Assembly (NCBI GenBank): GCA_964487255.1
Contig: CAZAQV010000002.1
Coordinates: 248,001 to 312,000 of the forward strand
DNA: 64,000 bases
Origin: CAZAQV01 sp964487255
GTDB taxonomy: Bacteria; Myxococcota_A; Polyangia; Polyangiales; CAZAQV01
Reading direction: 5' to 3'
Positions 16,177 through 25,193 of this stretch are shown here, one piece after another; position 1 is the stretch's first letter; each line of letters opens with the position of its first letter. The translations under genes and the position numbers were made by a program. The notes beneath the pieces were generated by a model. The model saw only the letters and a program-made list of their open reading frames with translations. It made no database searches and had not been told where the DNA came from.

Positions 16177-16875
16177 GTGTACAACGGTAAACGCATCGGC
16201 ATCGTGGTGCCGGCCTTTAACGAAGAGCTACACATTGCACGTGTGCTTCGGACCCTTCCGACTTGGGTCGACCGTATCTGGGTCGTGGACGATGGCTCAA
16301 CCGATCGCACGACCGAACGCGCATCCGAAGTAGGCGATGCCCGACTCACCATCATTCGCTTACCCCAGCGTCGGGGCGTGGGCGCGGCCATCGCTGAGGG
16401 CTACCGCAGAGCTTTTTCGGCGAACGACCGGGTCGACATCGCGTGTGTGATGGCGGGCGACGGGCAGATGGACCCGGCCGACCTGTCGCGCGTCCTCTCC
16501 CCGGTCACCTCTGGAAAAGCTGATTACGTCAAAGGCAACCGGTTCGCACATCGGGAGGCAGACCGGATCCCGCTCGACCGCGCCCTCGGCAACCGGGTTC
16601 TCAGCTGGATGACCCGCCAACAAACAGGACTCGCGATCACCGACGCTCAGTGCGGTTATACCGCGATCTCTTCCAATGCCGCCCGGATCGTCGATCTGCA
16701 CACTATCTGGCCTGGCTATGGCTACCCGAACCAGATGTTGGCGCGACTCGCGAAAGCCAAGCTACGCATCGAGGAGGTGCCAGTGCGTCCGATTTATGCC
16801 GGCGAGCGCAGTTACCTACGGCTACACCATGCGCTCTTTGTCGTACCTTGGGTTATCTTGCGCGGCTCGCGATGA
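16177..16875 (+). CDS. Family 2 glycosyltransferase
   Basis: 232 residues from GTG 16177, which has AGGAGA about 10 nt upstream; the upstream part of the frame lies in glmS and is not coding. GT-A fold motifs are clear: VVPAFNEELHIARVL, VVDDGSTDRT (nucleotide binding) and MAGDGQMDP (DxD-like metal site). It resembles dolichyl- or undecaprenyl-phosphate sugar transferases (DPM1-like) without the C-terminal membrane helices. It starts 13 nt after glmS, so co-transcription is likely. A tandem 32-bp repeat separates it from the next glycosyltransferase. Confidence 0.9.
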   Translation: MYNGKRIGIVVPAFNEELHIARVLRTLPTWVDRIWVVDDGSTDRTTERASEVGDARLTIIRLPQRRGVGAAIAEGYRRAFSANDRVDIACVMAGDGQMDPADLSRVLSPVTSGKADYVKGNRFAHREADRIPLDRALGNRVLSWMTRQQTGLAITDAQCGYTAISSNAARIVDLHTIWPGYGYPNQMLARLAKAKLRIEEVPVRPIYAGERSYLRLHHALFVVPWVILRGSR

Positions 16876-16939
16876 GTCTCATTCGGGCCCCGGCTCCCAT
16901 TGAGACTGTCTCATTCGGGCCCCGGCTCCCATTGAGACT
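16876..16939. repeat. Perfect 32-bp tandem duplication with terminal dyads
   Basis: The 32-bp unit GTCTCATTCGGGCCCC... occurs twice head to tail (16876-16907, 16908-16939) without a mismatch, immediately after the glycosyltransferase stop codon. Each unit begins with (A)GTCTCA and ends with TGAGACT, so each can fold into a hairpin with a 7-bp stem, and the two units together can form a larger cruciform. Confidence 0.85.
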
Positions 16940-16951
16940 ACGAGGTCACTT

Positions 16952-18100
16952 GTGGCAGTGGGGTGGACGATGATCGGCGTAGTGACAACCTCGTTTCCGC
17001 GGTGCGACGGAGACTACGCGGGTAGTTTCGTGCTTGAGTACGTGGAAGCGCTCCGACGGGCCGGTCACAAGGTCGAAGTGGTCGCACCCGCTCTACCCGA
17101 AAGCGTGAACGGGGACTGGGCAAGCACCCAATCGCTCTCGTACTTACCCGCTGGCGGTGGCCATCTGAACCCTTTTTACCGAAGTGGGGTCCCGGACAAT
17201 CTGCGCCGACGGCCCTATTCCGCCATAGGTTTGGTCTGCTTCGGCCGAGCGCTGAAGCGAGATCTTATCACGCGTCGCTGGGACGCGCAGATCAACCACT
17301 GGGTGTTTCCATACGGCTTGTTCCGAGCACCCGGTACGCGGCAGCTCGGAGTCTTTCATTCAGCTGATCTCTTCGCGCTCCGGCGGGTTCCGGGCCGCGG
17401 GCGACTCGCCGAGCAGATCGCGCAGCGCATGGATGGCCTGCATTTCGTCAACGACCAACAGCGACAACGTTTTGAGAGCCTCTTGCCAGCAGGAAGTCGC
17501 TGCGCTTTGCGTGCGCGCGCGTCGGTTGGCCCCATGCCGGTGGAGCCACCAGCACTGCACTGTGATCGCGACGCGCTGCGCTCGCAGCTGAACTTACACG
17601 CTCGAACAGCCTTGGTGCTGGGTCGGCTTGTGCCCATCAAAGCCCTCGACCGCGCCATCGCACTTGCAGAAGCAGAACCAAGCCTTCAGCTCGTCGTCGC
17701 TGGATCAGGGCCGGAGCGACGCGCTCTGATGCGACTCGCCGCTCCGCTTGCTCGACGCGTCCGCTTCGTGGGGGAGCTCACGACCGCACAGAAATGGTTA
17801 TGGCTGTATGCCTCTGACGTTCTGCTCGTCCCTTCAAAGACCACGCCACTAGGGCGTCGAGAGGGCATGCCGACCGTGATCAGCGAGGCCCGAGCTGTCG
17901 GCTGCCCGGTTGTGACGACCGTCGAAAGCGCGTCCGAAGCTTTTGCGAATGACCCGGGCGTTCAAGTCGTCACGTTCCCCACGCATGCGGCACTACTGCG
18001 CGCCGTCGACCGAGTCGTCACGTCGCCGCGGACGAAATTTCGCCTTCGCACGATGAACGATCTGGTCGCGCAACACAGTCAATTGCTGGGCTTAGTTTGA
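16952..18100 (+). CDS. Family 4 glycosyltransferase
   Basis: 382 residues. GT-B fold: an N-terminal acceptor domain (VVTTSFPRCDGDYAGSF) and a C-terminal nucleotide-sugar domain with LVLGRLVPIKALDRAI, LVVAGSGPERRAL and the EGMPTVISEA motif carrying the donor-binding Glu. The likely role is addition of a sugar to an envelope glycan, together with the adjacent GT2 enzyme. GTG 16952 follows GAGGT at a fair distance; ATG 16970 is an alternative start. The tandem 32-bp repeat sits just upstream of its start. Confidence 0.88.
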   Translation: MAVGWTMIGVVTTSFPRCDGDYAGSFVLEYVEALRRAGHKVEVVAPALPESVNGDWASTQSLSYLPAGGGHLNPFYRSGVPDNLRRRPYSAIGLVCFGRALKRDLITRRWDAQINHWVFPYGLFRAPGTRQLGVFHSADLFALRRVPGRGRLAEQIAQRMDGLHFVNDQQRQRFESLLPAGSRCALRARASVGPMPVEPPALHCDRDALRSQLNLHARTALVLGRLVPIKALDRAIALAEAEPSLQLVVAGSGPERRALMRLAAPLARRVRFVGELTTAQKWLWLYASDVLLVPSKTTPLGRREGMPTVISEARAVGCPVVTTVESASEAFANDPGVQVVTFPTHAALLRAVDRVVTSPRTKFRLRTMNDLVAQHSQLLGLV

Positions 18101-18114
18101 GCGCAGAGGCAATG

Positions 18115-18861
18115 CTAGGTGCGGATTCGACGCGTGCCAGCGGGAACTTTGAGTTTGAAGGTGTCCTTGTCGGTCTTGGGGTTCCACTCAAACTTCGAGA
18201 AGTCGAAACGGTTTCGGTTGCCTTGATTGTCGACGATCAGCACGCGCTGAACGATACCCGTCGGCTTTCCGTCTTTGGCCAGGACATAAAGAAGGACCCG
18301 TTCGTATTGAGGCGAGGGCTTGCGTGGACGCATCTCTAGAACGATTCCCTGCTTGAAGCCGGCCTTCTTGCTGCTGACGAGGCGGAACGTGAAGTCGTTC
18401 TCAAGCTTTCCCGCACCGGTCAAAAACGAGAACGCCGCCGGCAGCGACTCTTCGGAAATATTGCTTTCGAAAAGCTGGGGCTCGTCGCCATCGTCACCCG
18501 GTTCAAACACACGAAGACTCTCTGCATCCGAGACGATCACTTTGCCATTGGGTTTGGCGTAGTCCCACCGCATTTTGCCGGGTTTAACGAACGTGACTGA
18601 ACCTTTGGAGCGATCGGTCTTCTGGTAGAGCTTGTGGACGTAGGTTTGGTAGAAGCTGGCTTTGACGCCTTTGCTCTGGTTGTAGAAGGCCTGGACGGCA
18701 GCCGCGACTCGCGGGGCAGTCACTTCATCCTGCGCCTTTGCAGGGGGAGCCTGAATGACAGTGGGTAAAAAGATAAACGCGAGCACAGATAGATTCGCCA
18801 TACCCTTGAGACGACTATTGGCTGGTGGGGATTCATCCATGCGACCCAGTGGCTCAAACAT
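18115..18861 (-). CDS. lolA: LolA-family outer-membrane lipoprotein carrier
   Basis: 248 residues at most; internal ATGs at 18840 and 18801 are alternative starts. A signal peptide ends near PPAKA. The mature protein has the LolA signature (VQAFYNQSKGVKASFYQTY, GSVTFVKPGKMRWDY, VIVSDAESLRVFEP) and reaches the end of the family. LolA carries lipoproteins from LolCDE at the inner membrane to the outer membrane, which suits a window so rich in lipoproteins. It converges on the upstream glycosyltransferase gene, with 14 nt between their ends. Confidence 0.9.
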   Translation of the reverse strand: MFEPLGRMDESPPANSRLKGMANLSVLAFIFLPTVIQAPPAKAQDEVTAPRVAAAVQAFYNQSKGVKASFYQTYVHKLYQKTDRSKGSVTFVKPGKMRWDYAKPNGKVIVSDAESLRVFEPGDDGDEPQLFESNISEESLPAAFSFLTGAGKLENDFTFRLVSSKKAGFKQGIVLEMRPRKPSPQYERVLLYVLAKDGKPTGIVQRVLIVDNQGNRNRFDFSKFEWNPKTDKDTFKLKVPAGTRRIRT

Positions 18862-18901
18862 ACGACCGCCTAGCTCAAAAAAAGGCCAGGCTCAAAAAGA
18901 A

Positions 18902-18934
18902 GTCACCCGCCAAACCGGGAGGTGGGCGGGTGAC
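18902..18934 (-). terminator. Strong hairpin with flanking A/T runs upstream of lolA
   Basis: GTCACCCGCC and GGCGGGTGAC form a perfect 10-bp stem around a 13-nt loop. On the minus strand it is followed by TTCTTTTT, as for an intrinsic terminator. No protein gene on the minus strand ends here, so it would end an unannotated transcript, or act as a boundary in front of lolA. Confidence 0.55.
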
Positions 18935-19258
18935 GAAAAACCAAGAGTTCGTGTTGCGACGAACAAAGGTAGATTAAGCTAGTGATTCGTATCGATGCAA
19001 CTCCGATGCCAACCACTTCGTTTTGATATTATTTTCTTTTTTATCGACGCATTGGGCCAACCCGCACGCATGTCCGACATCGGTGTCATGGTCGCGCTCA
19101 CCCGGTTTGCCGGCCCGATGTAAGGACTTGTGGGCACAAAAGTCCCCATTCGGTGGCCGATCTTGTTTTGCGAGTGAACTCACAGCCCCAGTGGTGGAAG
19201 AATTCCTGAATGATTCCGATCGGTTGATCTGGCATGTGTTTCGCAAAGCATCTGGGAC
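18935..19258. other. Intergenic region, possibly with a small RNA
   Basis: About 320 nt between lolA and the large acidic protein gene. Open frames here are low-quality and unlike coding sequence. A 6-bp inverted repeat (GTTCGT / ACGAAC, about 18949-18966) lies near a possible terminator. I see no convincing promoter, tRNA or riboswitch. Confidence 0.35.
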
Positions 19259-21379
19259 ATGGGATTCCACGCAATTCGTTTGACGCGACGCCCCCAGGGC
19301 AACTCCACCACCGGCTCGCTTGCGATTCTCGCAAGTGTGGGTGTCTTGGGGATCGCTTCGTTCACGCAGTTCGGGGCTGCCCTCGAAGAGAACGTAAAGG
19401 GCGAGACTCAGGCAAGTGCGTTCGCAAACCCGGACGATGGGGAGATGGCATTCAACTCGCCCAGTGAAAGCGCTCAGACGCCCAACGTTGAACTCGGCAG
19501 CAGCTCGTCTGCAGCGATCGATGGTGGCATCGCCAACAACCTGATCGACTACGTCGCGGGCAAAGGTTCTCGTCCATCCCAAATCCCTGCAGGCTCCGAT
19601 GCCGATGAGTTACTTGATGAGGTGCTCAAGGCCGTCAAAACATTGGTCGGTGACGACACGGCAACAAAGAATGCCGTCACCACGGCACTCAAGAATAACC
19701 ATGGCGATCTCGAAAAGATCCTCTTCGAGGGTATCAACGACATTAACGACGTAAGCGAAGAGGTTCGAACTGCGATCCTTGAAGGAATTGGCAAGCGAAT
19801 CGCGGACGGTGAAGGCGTCGGTCTACTCGGCGAGATACTCGAATCACTTGAGAACCTTGGTCGGAACCTCGAAAAGAACCACGCCGCCGGTCGTGCAGAA
19901 CTACGCAAAGTGCTCCGCGGTGAATCGATCGCCGATGAACCGGCCGCAGACGAGCCCAGGGCCAACACGCCGGCTTCGGATGACGCGAATACGGCAGACG
20001 AACCTACTGCGGATGACACGAGTGCGACAAACGAACCCGCTGCGAATGATACCAATGCGGCAGACGAACCTACCGCGGAACAACCGGCAGTCGAAGACTC
20101 AGACCAAGCTGGCGCTGGAGCGCTCGGGGCAGAGGAAACGGGCAAGGCGATCCTCGATGCCATCAACGCCAACCCCGAGGCCTCAGCGGCTGCGGCAACG
20201 CTGCTCGAAGATCCTGAAGTGATCGAGCTGGTGAGCGACGCCGCCAGCGGCAAGCTCAGCCTGGACGCGAAATCCATCATTGAGCTGCTGCGCGACAAGC
20301 CTGGCATCGTGGCGGTGCTCGAGGCGCTCGTCAAAGACAAGAAGGTGATGGCCCTACTGGAGAGCCAGGTCGATCCGCAGTTCCTGCCGCTGCTCAAACT
20401 CCTAGCCGCCAACCCGGACATCGTCGAGAAGATCGCCGGTTTCGTGCGGGGCGCAAGCCCGAGCGACATGGACGCACTGCTCGGCATCATCGATGCCGCG
20501 CAAAACGGAAGCTTCGATCCTGTTACCGACTTGCCCAAAGTCTTGACGCTTCTCGGCAATGACCAGCTGATGGGTTTGGTCCGGGAACTGAGCCAAAATG
20601 AAGACGCGCTGGCCCTCGCTTCGCAGTATGTTCCGCCCGTCTATCTGCGGGTCATCCTGGAGCATCCGGAACTTATCCAAGACGTGAGCAACTACTTGCA
20701 AAATGCATCACAAGCCGAACTCGCGCTCGTCGCAGAGGTCATGAATGATGCGCGGAATGGCGAATTCAGCCTGGGGAAGGCCATGGAGCTGCTGCTCAAC
20801 CCCGGCGCCTACGACCTGGTGAACAAGCTCTGGGATAGCGAAGCGGGACGCGCAGCCATCATCGACTCGATCAAGGCATATGCTCCGGGAGGCCGAATCT
20901 GGGGCCCGATGCTTGGCTGGCCCGTCATCAACCGTTTCGTTCCGTCAGTGGCTCGCTTCATCGGTCTACGCAACCGCGTTGGAACATGGAATGCGATCAA
21001 GATGACGTTCAACGGTTGGCTCACCAACGTGACGGGACAAGAATGCTCCGGCATCTTCAACATGTGCCGCGTGCGCCAGGCGGGGGGCCTGTTCGCTGCC
21101 GGCGTGAAGAAAGTTGGCGGCTGGATCGGCGGCCTGTTCGGCGGCGGCGACGACGAACCAGCGAAGGCGGTTGGTACCACAGCACGCGAGCCCGTCACGA
21201 CTGAAGGCACTCCGATGACACCAAGCGCTGGCGATGGGCCTTCGAGTGCAGCGCCCGCAACGGTTGCGGCAAACCTACCCCCCGTTTTTGGCTATACGCC
21301 CGCGTTCCCAGGCTTGCTTCAACGCCAAATGATGCGCATCGCTGCGGAGCGCTCCCTCGAGAGCGCACCCAACGACTAG
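19259..21379 (+). CDS. Large acidic, probably exported protein, unknown family
   Basis: 706 residues. The N-terminus has a basic stretch (residues 7-11) and a hydrophobic segment (SLAILASVGVLGIASF, ~20-35), so a signal peptide or anchor is likely. Residues ~70-215 are helical and acidic. Residues ~220-285 are a Thr/Ala/Asp/Glu/Pro stalk with repeats around ADEPT and TNEPA. Residues ~300-560 form a long array of short amphipathic helices rich in Leu, Ile, Val and Asp, with recurring LxxxxxNPDIVEKI-like units. A short Gly-rich hydrophobic segment (GGWIGGLFGGGDD) lies near 620. The tail is Pro/Thr-rich. No known domain is recognised. Its stop codon shares CTAG with the convergent aminotransferase gene. 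Confidence 0.75.
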   Translation: MGFHAIRLTRRPQGNSTTGSLAILASVGVLGIASFTQFGAALEENVKGETQASAFANPDDGEMAFNSPSESAQTPNVELGSSSSAAIDGGIANNLIDYVAGKGSRPSQIPAGSDADELLDEVLKAVKTLVGDDTATKNAVTTALKNNHGDLEKILFEGINDINDVSEEVRTAILEGIGKRIADGEGVGLLGEILESLENLGRNLEKNHAAGRAELRKVLRGESIADEPAADEPRANTPASDDANTADEPTADDTSATNEPAANDTNAADEPTAEQPAVEDSDQAGAGALGAEETGKAILDAINANPEASAAAATLLEDPEVIELVSDAASGKLSLDAKSIIELLRDKPGIVAVLEALVKDKKVMALLESQVDPQFLPLLKLLAANPDIVEKIAGFVRGASPSDMDALLGIIDAAQNGSFDPVTDLPKVLTLLGNDQLMGLVRELSQNEDALALASQYVPPVYLRVILEHPELIQDVSNYLQNASQAELALVAEVMNDARNGEFSLGKAMELLLNPGAYDLVNKLWDSEAGRAAIIDSIKAYAPGGRIWGPMLGWPVINRFVPSVARFIGLRNRVGTWNAIKMTFNGWLTNVTGQECSGIFNMCRVRQAGGLFAAGVKKVGGWIGGLFGGGDDEPAKAVGTTAREPVTTEGTPMTPSAGDGPSSAAPATVAANLPPVFGYTPAFPGLLQRQMMRIAAERSLESAPND

Positions 21380-22578
21380 AGCTTAGCGAGAGCCTCTTCG
21401 ATACGGGAAAGGCCTTCGTCGATCTGTCGCTCCGAGCAGGCATACGAGATGCGCAGGTGTCCCGGTGCGCCGAAGGCAGAACCGGGCACCACCGCGCAGC
21501 GCGCCTCATCGAGCAGGTACCCTGCGAGCGCTAGGTCGTCGTCGAGCGCGCTTGAGGCAAGCACCTCCTCGACATTGCAGAATGCATAAAACGCCCCTTG
21601 CGGCATCTCGCACTTGAGACCTTTGATCGCGCGCAGGCCCTCCACCATACGGGCTCGCCGCTTTTCGAATATCGCGCGCATCTCCTCGACGGGCTCTTGC
21701 GGGCCTTGCAACGCAGCGATCGCTGCGTATTGCGCCACTGCGGTCGGGTTGGTCGTCCCCTGTCCTTGGAGCTTGTCGCAGGCCTGGGCCACAGCAGCCG
21801 GACCGAGCATCCAACCAATGCGCCACCCCGTCATGGCGAAGGTCTTCGACACGCCATCAACGATGATCGTCCGATCACGAAGGTCAGGTGCGACCGAAAG
21901 CAGCGAGTGTTGCTCGAAATCGCCGTACACCAAGCGTCCGTAGATCTCGTCGACGATGATCCAGATCTTGCTGTCGCGCAGGACGTCCGCAAGCGCCTCG
22001 AGTTCGCTTCGCGAGTACGCGGCGCCCGTCGGGTTCGATGGCGAGCAAAGGATGAGGCCCTTGGTCTTGGGGCCGATGGCCGCGCGCAGCTGCTCGGGCG
22101 TCATCAGGTAACCATCGTCTTTGGTGGTCTCGATGATTTTCGGCGTGGCCTGTGCCAGCTCGACCTGCGCGGGGTAGCTCACCCAGTAGGGCGCTGGGAT
22201 CAGGACCTCGTCGCCGCCCTCGAAGAGTGTAAGAGCAATGTTGAAGAGACTGTGCTTTGCGCCGACCGAAACCACGACCTCTTCGGGCTTATGCTCGATG
22301 CCGCGACGCTCCGCGGAGTCCTGACAGATCGCCTGGCGCAAGCTGGGGATCCCACGCGCCGCCGTGTAGTGCGAGCAGCCGGATTCGATGGCCTCGATCG
22401 CCGCCCGCCGAATGTGGGTCGGCGTCTCAAAATCGGGCTCGCCTACGCTAAAGGACAGGACGTCGACCCCGTCGGCCTTCAGTTGCTTGGCTTTGGTAGA
22501 AATCGCGACCGTCGCCGAGGGCTTCATCGCCTGAATTCGTTGAGTCAGTGGGAATGTTTCACTTTTTTCTGTTGCCAT
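21376..22578 (-). CDS. Class I/II aspartate (or prephenate) aminotransferase
   Basis: 400 residues from ATG 22578; the frame runs on upstream without homology. A PLP-dependent fold-type I aminotransferase of subgroup I-gamma. Visible motifs are SFSVGEPDFETPTHIR, CSPSNPTGAAYSR, IIVDEIYGRLVY, the PLP lysine in DGVSKTFAMTGWRIGW, and the C-terminal Arg in LRISYACS that binds the substrate carboxylate. It probably interconverts aspartate and oxaloacetate; many relatives also transaminate prephenate. It is divergent from the CpoB-like gene, with a 115-nt gap. Confidence 0.93.
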   Translation of the reverse strand: MATEKSETFPLTQRIQAMKPSATVAISTKAKQLKADGVDVLSFSVGEPDFETPTHIRRAAIEAIESGCSHYTAARGIPSLRQAICQDSAERRGIEHKPEEVVVSVGAKHSLFNIALTLFEGGDEVLIPAPYWVSYPAQVELAQATPKIIETTKDDGYLMTPEQLRAAIGPKTKGLILCSPSNPTGAAYSRSELEALADVLRDSKIWIIVDEIYGRLVYGDFEQHSLLSVAPDLRDRTIIVDGVSKTFAMTGWRIGWMLGPAAVAQACDKLQGQGTTNPTAVAQYAAIAALQGPQEPVEEMRAIFEKRRARMVEGLRAIKGLKCEMPQGAFYAFCNVEEVLASSALDDDLALAGYLLDEARCAVVPGSAFGAPGHLRISYACSERQIDEGLSRIEEALAKL

Positions 22579-22693
22579 GGCTAAGTTCGCAAAACCTAAC
22601 GCGCTTCGAAACAAGACGCTACATCGAGCTGGTGCGCAATCCCTGTGCCCCGACGAGACATGCGTTGTGCTAAACAGCCAGAGGACCACGCCT

Positions 22694-23482
22694 ATGATCA
22701 GAACTTTTTCACTTACCCTCGCATTGCTTTGCTCCGGTTGCGTCTCAAGCAGCCGGGTCGACGACCTCGAAACTCGAATCAGGAAGCTCGAAAATGGCCA
22801 TGAGCAAGAAAGGGAAGACCTTCGAGAGCAGGTAGCCGCGGCAAAAAAACAGCTCGCGGAACTCGAAACACTGATGGAATCGGCGACCGGAGTTGTCAAA
22901 CGCAACAACGCGGATATCGCGTTGGAGGTCAAGTCCCTCAAAAATGAGATGCAGGCCATCCAAGGCGAAATGGCCGAGATTCGCAACAGCAGCGAACAGA
23001 CAAACCGCGAACTCGAGCAACGGATGCAACAGTTCGCGCGCAAGGCAGGGGTCGATGTGCCCATCGACCCGTCGATCATCCCGAAAGACAAGGACGCACA
23101 CTTCAAGGCTGCGATGCGTTCGCACCAGAACAGCGATCACACGATCGCGCGCGGACTGCTTCGCGAGTACATCAAACGCTACCCAGACGACGACCGGGTC
23201 CCTGAGGCGCAATACTACCTCGGCGCGAGCTACCTGAAGCAAGGCCAGCCTGCGACCGCCCTCGGCGAGTACCGTGTAGTCATTACGCAGCACGCCCAGA
23301 GCAACGTCGTGGAGCGAACCCTCTTCGATATGGGCACGGCTTTTTGGGAGCTTCACTCGTGCGACGATGCGCGCGCGGCATTGCAGGCGCTCCTCAAGCG
23401 CGCCCCGAAATCCAGCTATGCGACGCAGGCCAAATCAAAACTGCGCGCGTGGAAAAGCCCGCCTCCGAACTACTGCCAGTAA
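22694..23482 (+). CDS. CpoB/YbgF-like coiled-coil TPR lipoprotein
   Basis: 262 residues from ATG 22694 (AGAGGA upstream). Lipobox LCSGC near residue 16, then a coiled coil (~residues 20-120) and three C-terminal TPR-like repeats (~130-250) of the kind seen in tol-pal system CpoB/YbgF. In those systems the protein links cell constriction to outer-membrane invagination. No tol or pal gene is in the window. The lipid anchor differs from E. coli CpoB, which is soluble. Two Cys near the C-terminus (HSCDDA, PNYCQ) could form a disulfide. Confidence 0.8.
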   Translation: MIRTFSLTLALLCSGCVSSSRVDDLETRIRKLENGHEQEREDLREQVAAAKKQLAELETLMESATGVVKRNNADIALEVKSLKNEMQAIQGEMAEIRNSSEQTNRELEQRMQQFARKAGVDVPIDPSIIPKDKDAHFKAAMRSHQNSDHTIARGLLREYIKRYPDDDRVPEAQYYLGASYLKQGQPATALGEYRVVITQHAQSNVVERTLFDMGTAFWELHSCDDARAALQALLKRAPKSSYATQAKSKLRAWKSPPPNYCQ

Positions 23483-23530
23483 CTCGGCCGCTCAGCGTCC
23501 GCTAGTTCGCGCTGCGGCGCCCGGGTCTGG

Positions 23531-23536
23531 TAGACT
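23531..23536 (+). promoter_or_regulatory. -10-like box of the kinase gene (leaderless type)
   Basis: TAGACT ends 8 nt before the GTG at 23545. It follows the same pattern as other starts in this window and favours the GTG over the ATG at 23587 as start. Confidence 0.4.
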
Positions 23537-23544
23537 CTTGGGGC

Positions 23545-25110
23545 GTGACCGAGGTGCGTCCAAAATCGCAGCAGAGAGTCGACACCATGATCGGACGCAC
23601 GGTGCTGGACCGCTATCGGGTCGTCCGGCGTCTAGCGCGCGGCGGAATGGGGGTTGTTTACCTGGCGCGCAGTGAAGGTGCGGCAGGTTTCGCGCGACCC
23701 GTCGTCGTAAAGCGCATCCTGCCAGCGATGGCGTACGAAGAATCGATGGCCAAGATGTTCGTGCGCGAAGCCCGCATTCTTTCGAACCTGAACCATCCAA
23801 ATATCGTGTCGGTGCTCGACTTTGCGGAGGAGAATGACGCTTACGTCATGGTCATCGAGTACGTCCATGGCTATCACGTGGGCAACTGGGCCAAATTTTG
23901 CTGGCAGCAGGGCACACGCGTGCCGGCCCTACTCGCCATGCACATCGTCATCAAAGTGCTCGATGCCCTGCACCATGCACACACGATGACGCGTGCCGAT
24001 GGCACTCCTTATCAGATCGTTCACCGCGATATTTCACCGGCCAACGTTCACCTTTCTGTCGACGGTCAGGTCAAACTGCTCGACTTCGGTATCGCCCGCG
24101 TCTCCCATGGTGCTGGCGAGTACCAGACCGAAGAGATCGCCCTCAAAGGCAAGCTACCCTACATTTCCCCGGAGCTCTTTCGATCTGGAGAACCTTCGCC
24201 CAAGAGCGACCTCTACGCAGCGGGCGTGATGCTGCACGAACTTCTGGTCGGAAAGAATGAGTTTCGCGGCAAGGAGATGAGTGAGACCGTCGGCCGTGTC
24301 GTCAATCACCACGCTTCGCCGGTCGCATCGATACGCAAAGATATCCCCGAGCGGCTGGACGACGTGATCGCCAAGGCGCTTCAAAAGGATCCTCACCGAC
24401 GTTATCCAGATGCAGCGGCTTTCGCACGCGACCTCCGCATGCTTCGTGCAATGAGCGAGTCGGACGCAGATGCGATGCTCGCCAAACGTGTCGCGGCAGA
24501 TTTTACGCACGAGATGTCGAGCCGCATGGGGCTCGTTTCGTTGGACGAGCTGGACGACGCGTGGCGCAATCCTCCAAAGGTCCCCTCTGACGAGCCGCCG
24601 GCCGCAGAACGAAGCGAGGCAGGTACGACTCGAACCGAAGTCGACCTGCCCAAAGATACTTCACCCCGCTGGATGCTCGGGCTCGCAGCGGTGATGATCC
24701 TGATCGGGGTGGGCGGCTACGGCGTTCTGTACATGCAGCGTCAGCAAGCGACGACGGTTAGCATCATCAAACCCGTAAAACTCGACGATCATGGCGATCC
24801 CGTGGCGGACGAGATCGAGCCTATCGCTCCCATTGCAGGCGCCTCGGTGGGCGAAACCATCGAAGAGACCGTCGCGCGGCACCTCCCCCAATTTGGAAAC
24901 TGTAAACAAGCGCACCTGCCAAACGCGAGTAGCAAGTTCACACTCTTCTTTGAGATCGGCACGGACGGAAGAGTCGAGAGCGTGCACATCTCGCCATCAA
25001 AGATTGCTGACAACCCATTGGGCAAGTGTTACGAGCGCGTTGCCAGACGTCTTCGCTTCGACAAGTCGACAGAAGGCCTGACCAGCAGCATTCCCATCAC
25101 CATCAATTAG
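23545..25110 (+). CDS. Ser/Thr protein kinase with AgmX/PglI-type C-terminal domain
   Basis: 521 residues if GTG 23545 is used (507 from ATG 23587). The N-terminal kinase domain has a P-loop (LARGGMGVVYLA), the ATP-anchoring Lys (VVVKRIL), HRDISPAN as catalytic loop and LLDFGIA as DFG motif. Ser replaces the usual Lys after HRD, a common feature of myxobacterial kinases. One transmembrane helix lies near residues 375-395. The periplasmic C-terminus matches the AgmX/PglI C-terminal domain, with two Cys (FGNCKQ, GKCYERV) that may pair. It would sense an envelope signal and phosphorylate cytoplasmic targets. A palindromic element follows the stop. Confidence 0.9.
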   Translation: MTEVRPKSQQRVDTMIGRTVLDRYRVVRRLARGGMGVVYLARSEGAAGFARPVVVKRILPAMAYEESMAKMFVREARILSNLNHPNIVSVLDFAEENDAYVMVIEYVHGYHVGNWAKFCWQQGTRVPALLAMHIVIKVLDALHHAHTMTRADGTPYQIVHRDISPANVHLSVDGQVKLLDFGIARVSHGAGEYQTEEIALKGKLPYISPELFRSGEPSPKSDLYAAGVMLHELLVGKNEFRGKEMSETVGRVVNHHASPVASIRKDIPERLDDVIAKALQKDPHRRYPDAAAFARDLRMLRAMSESDADAMLAKRVAADFTHEMSSRMGLVSLDELDDAWRNPPKVPSDEPPAAERSEAGTTRTEVDLPKDTSPRWMLGLAAVMILIGVGGYGVLYMQRQQATTVSIIKPVKLDDHGDPVADEIEPIAPIAGASVGETIEETVARHLPQFGNCKQAHLPNASSKFTLFFEIGTDGRVESVHISPSKIADNPLGKCYERVARRLRFDKSTEGLTSSIPITIN

Positions 25111-25117
25111 CTTTCTG

Positions 25118-25193
25118 GCTCTTCGCTAGCCTTTGCTCCGAACCAGCAATCTGCTGATAGCAGATTGGGTTCTCACAAAGAGCGCTCATCGCG
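25118..25193. repeat. Intergenic palindromic element, copy 3
   Basis: GCTCTTCGCTAGCCTTT opens the element. A hairpin AATCTGCT-GAT-AGCAGATT (25148-25166) occupies the middle, and AAAGAGCGCTCATCGCG closes it. The outer GCTCTT and AAGAGC can pair, giving a stem around the inner hairpin. It lies between the convergent kinase and GT39 genes. Confidence 0.7.

Noticed and set aside
18974..19582. Minus-strand frame of 202 codons
   Set aside because: Cys/Arg-rich translation without structure, half of it antisense to the acidic protein gene; no start signal.
22579..23106. N-terminal extension of the aminotransferase frame
   Set aside because: It overlaps the divergent CpoB-like gene on the other strand, and homology begins at ATG 22578.
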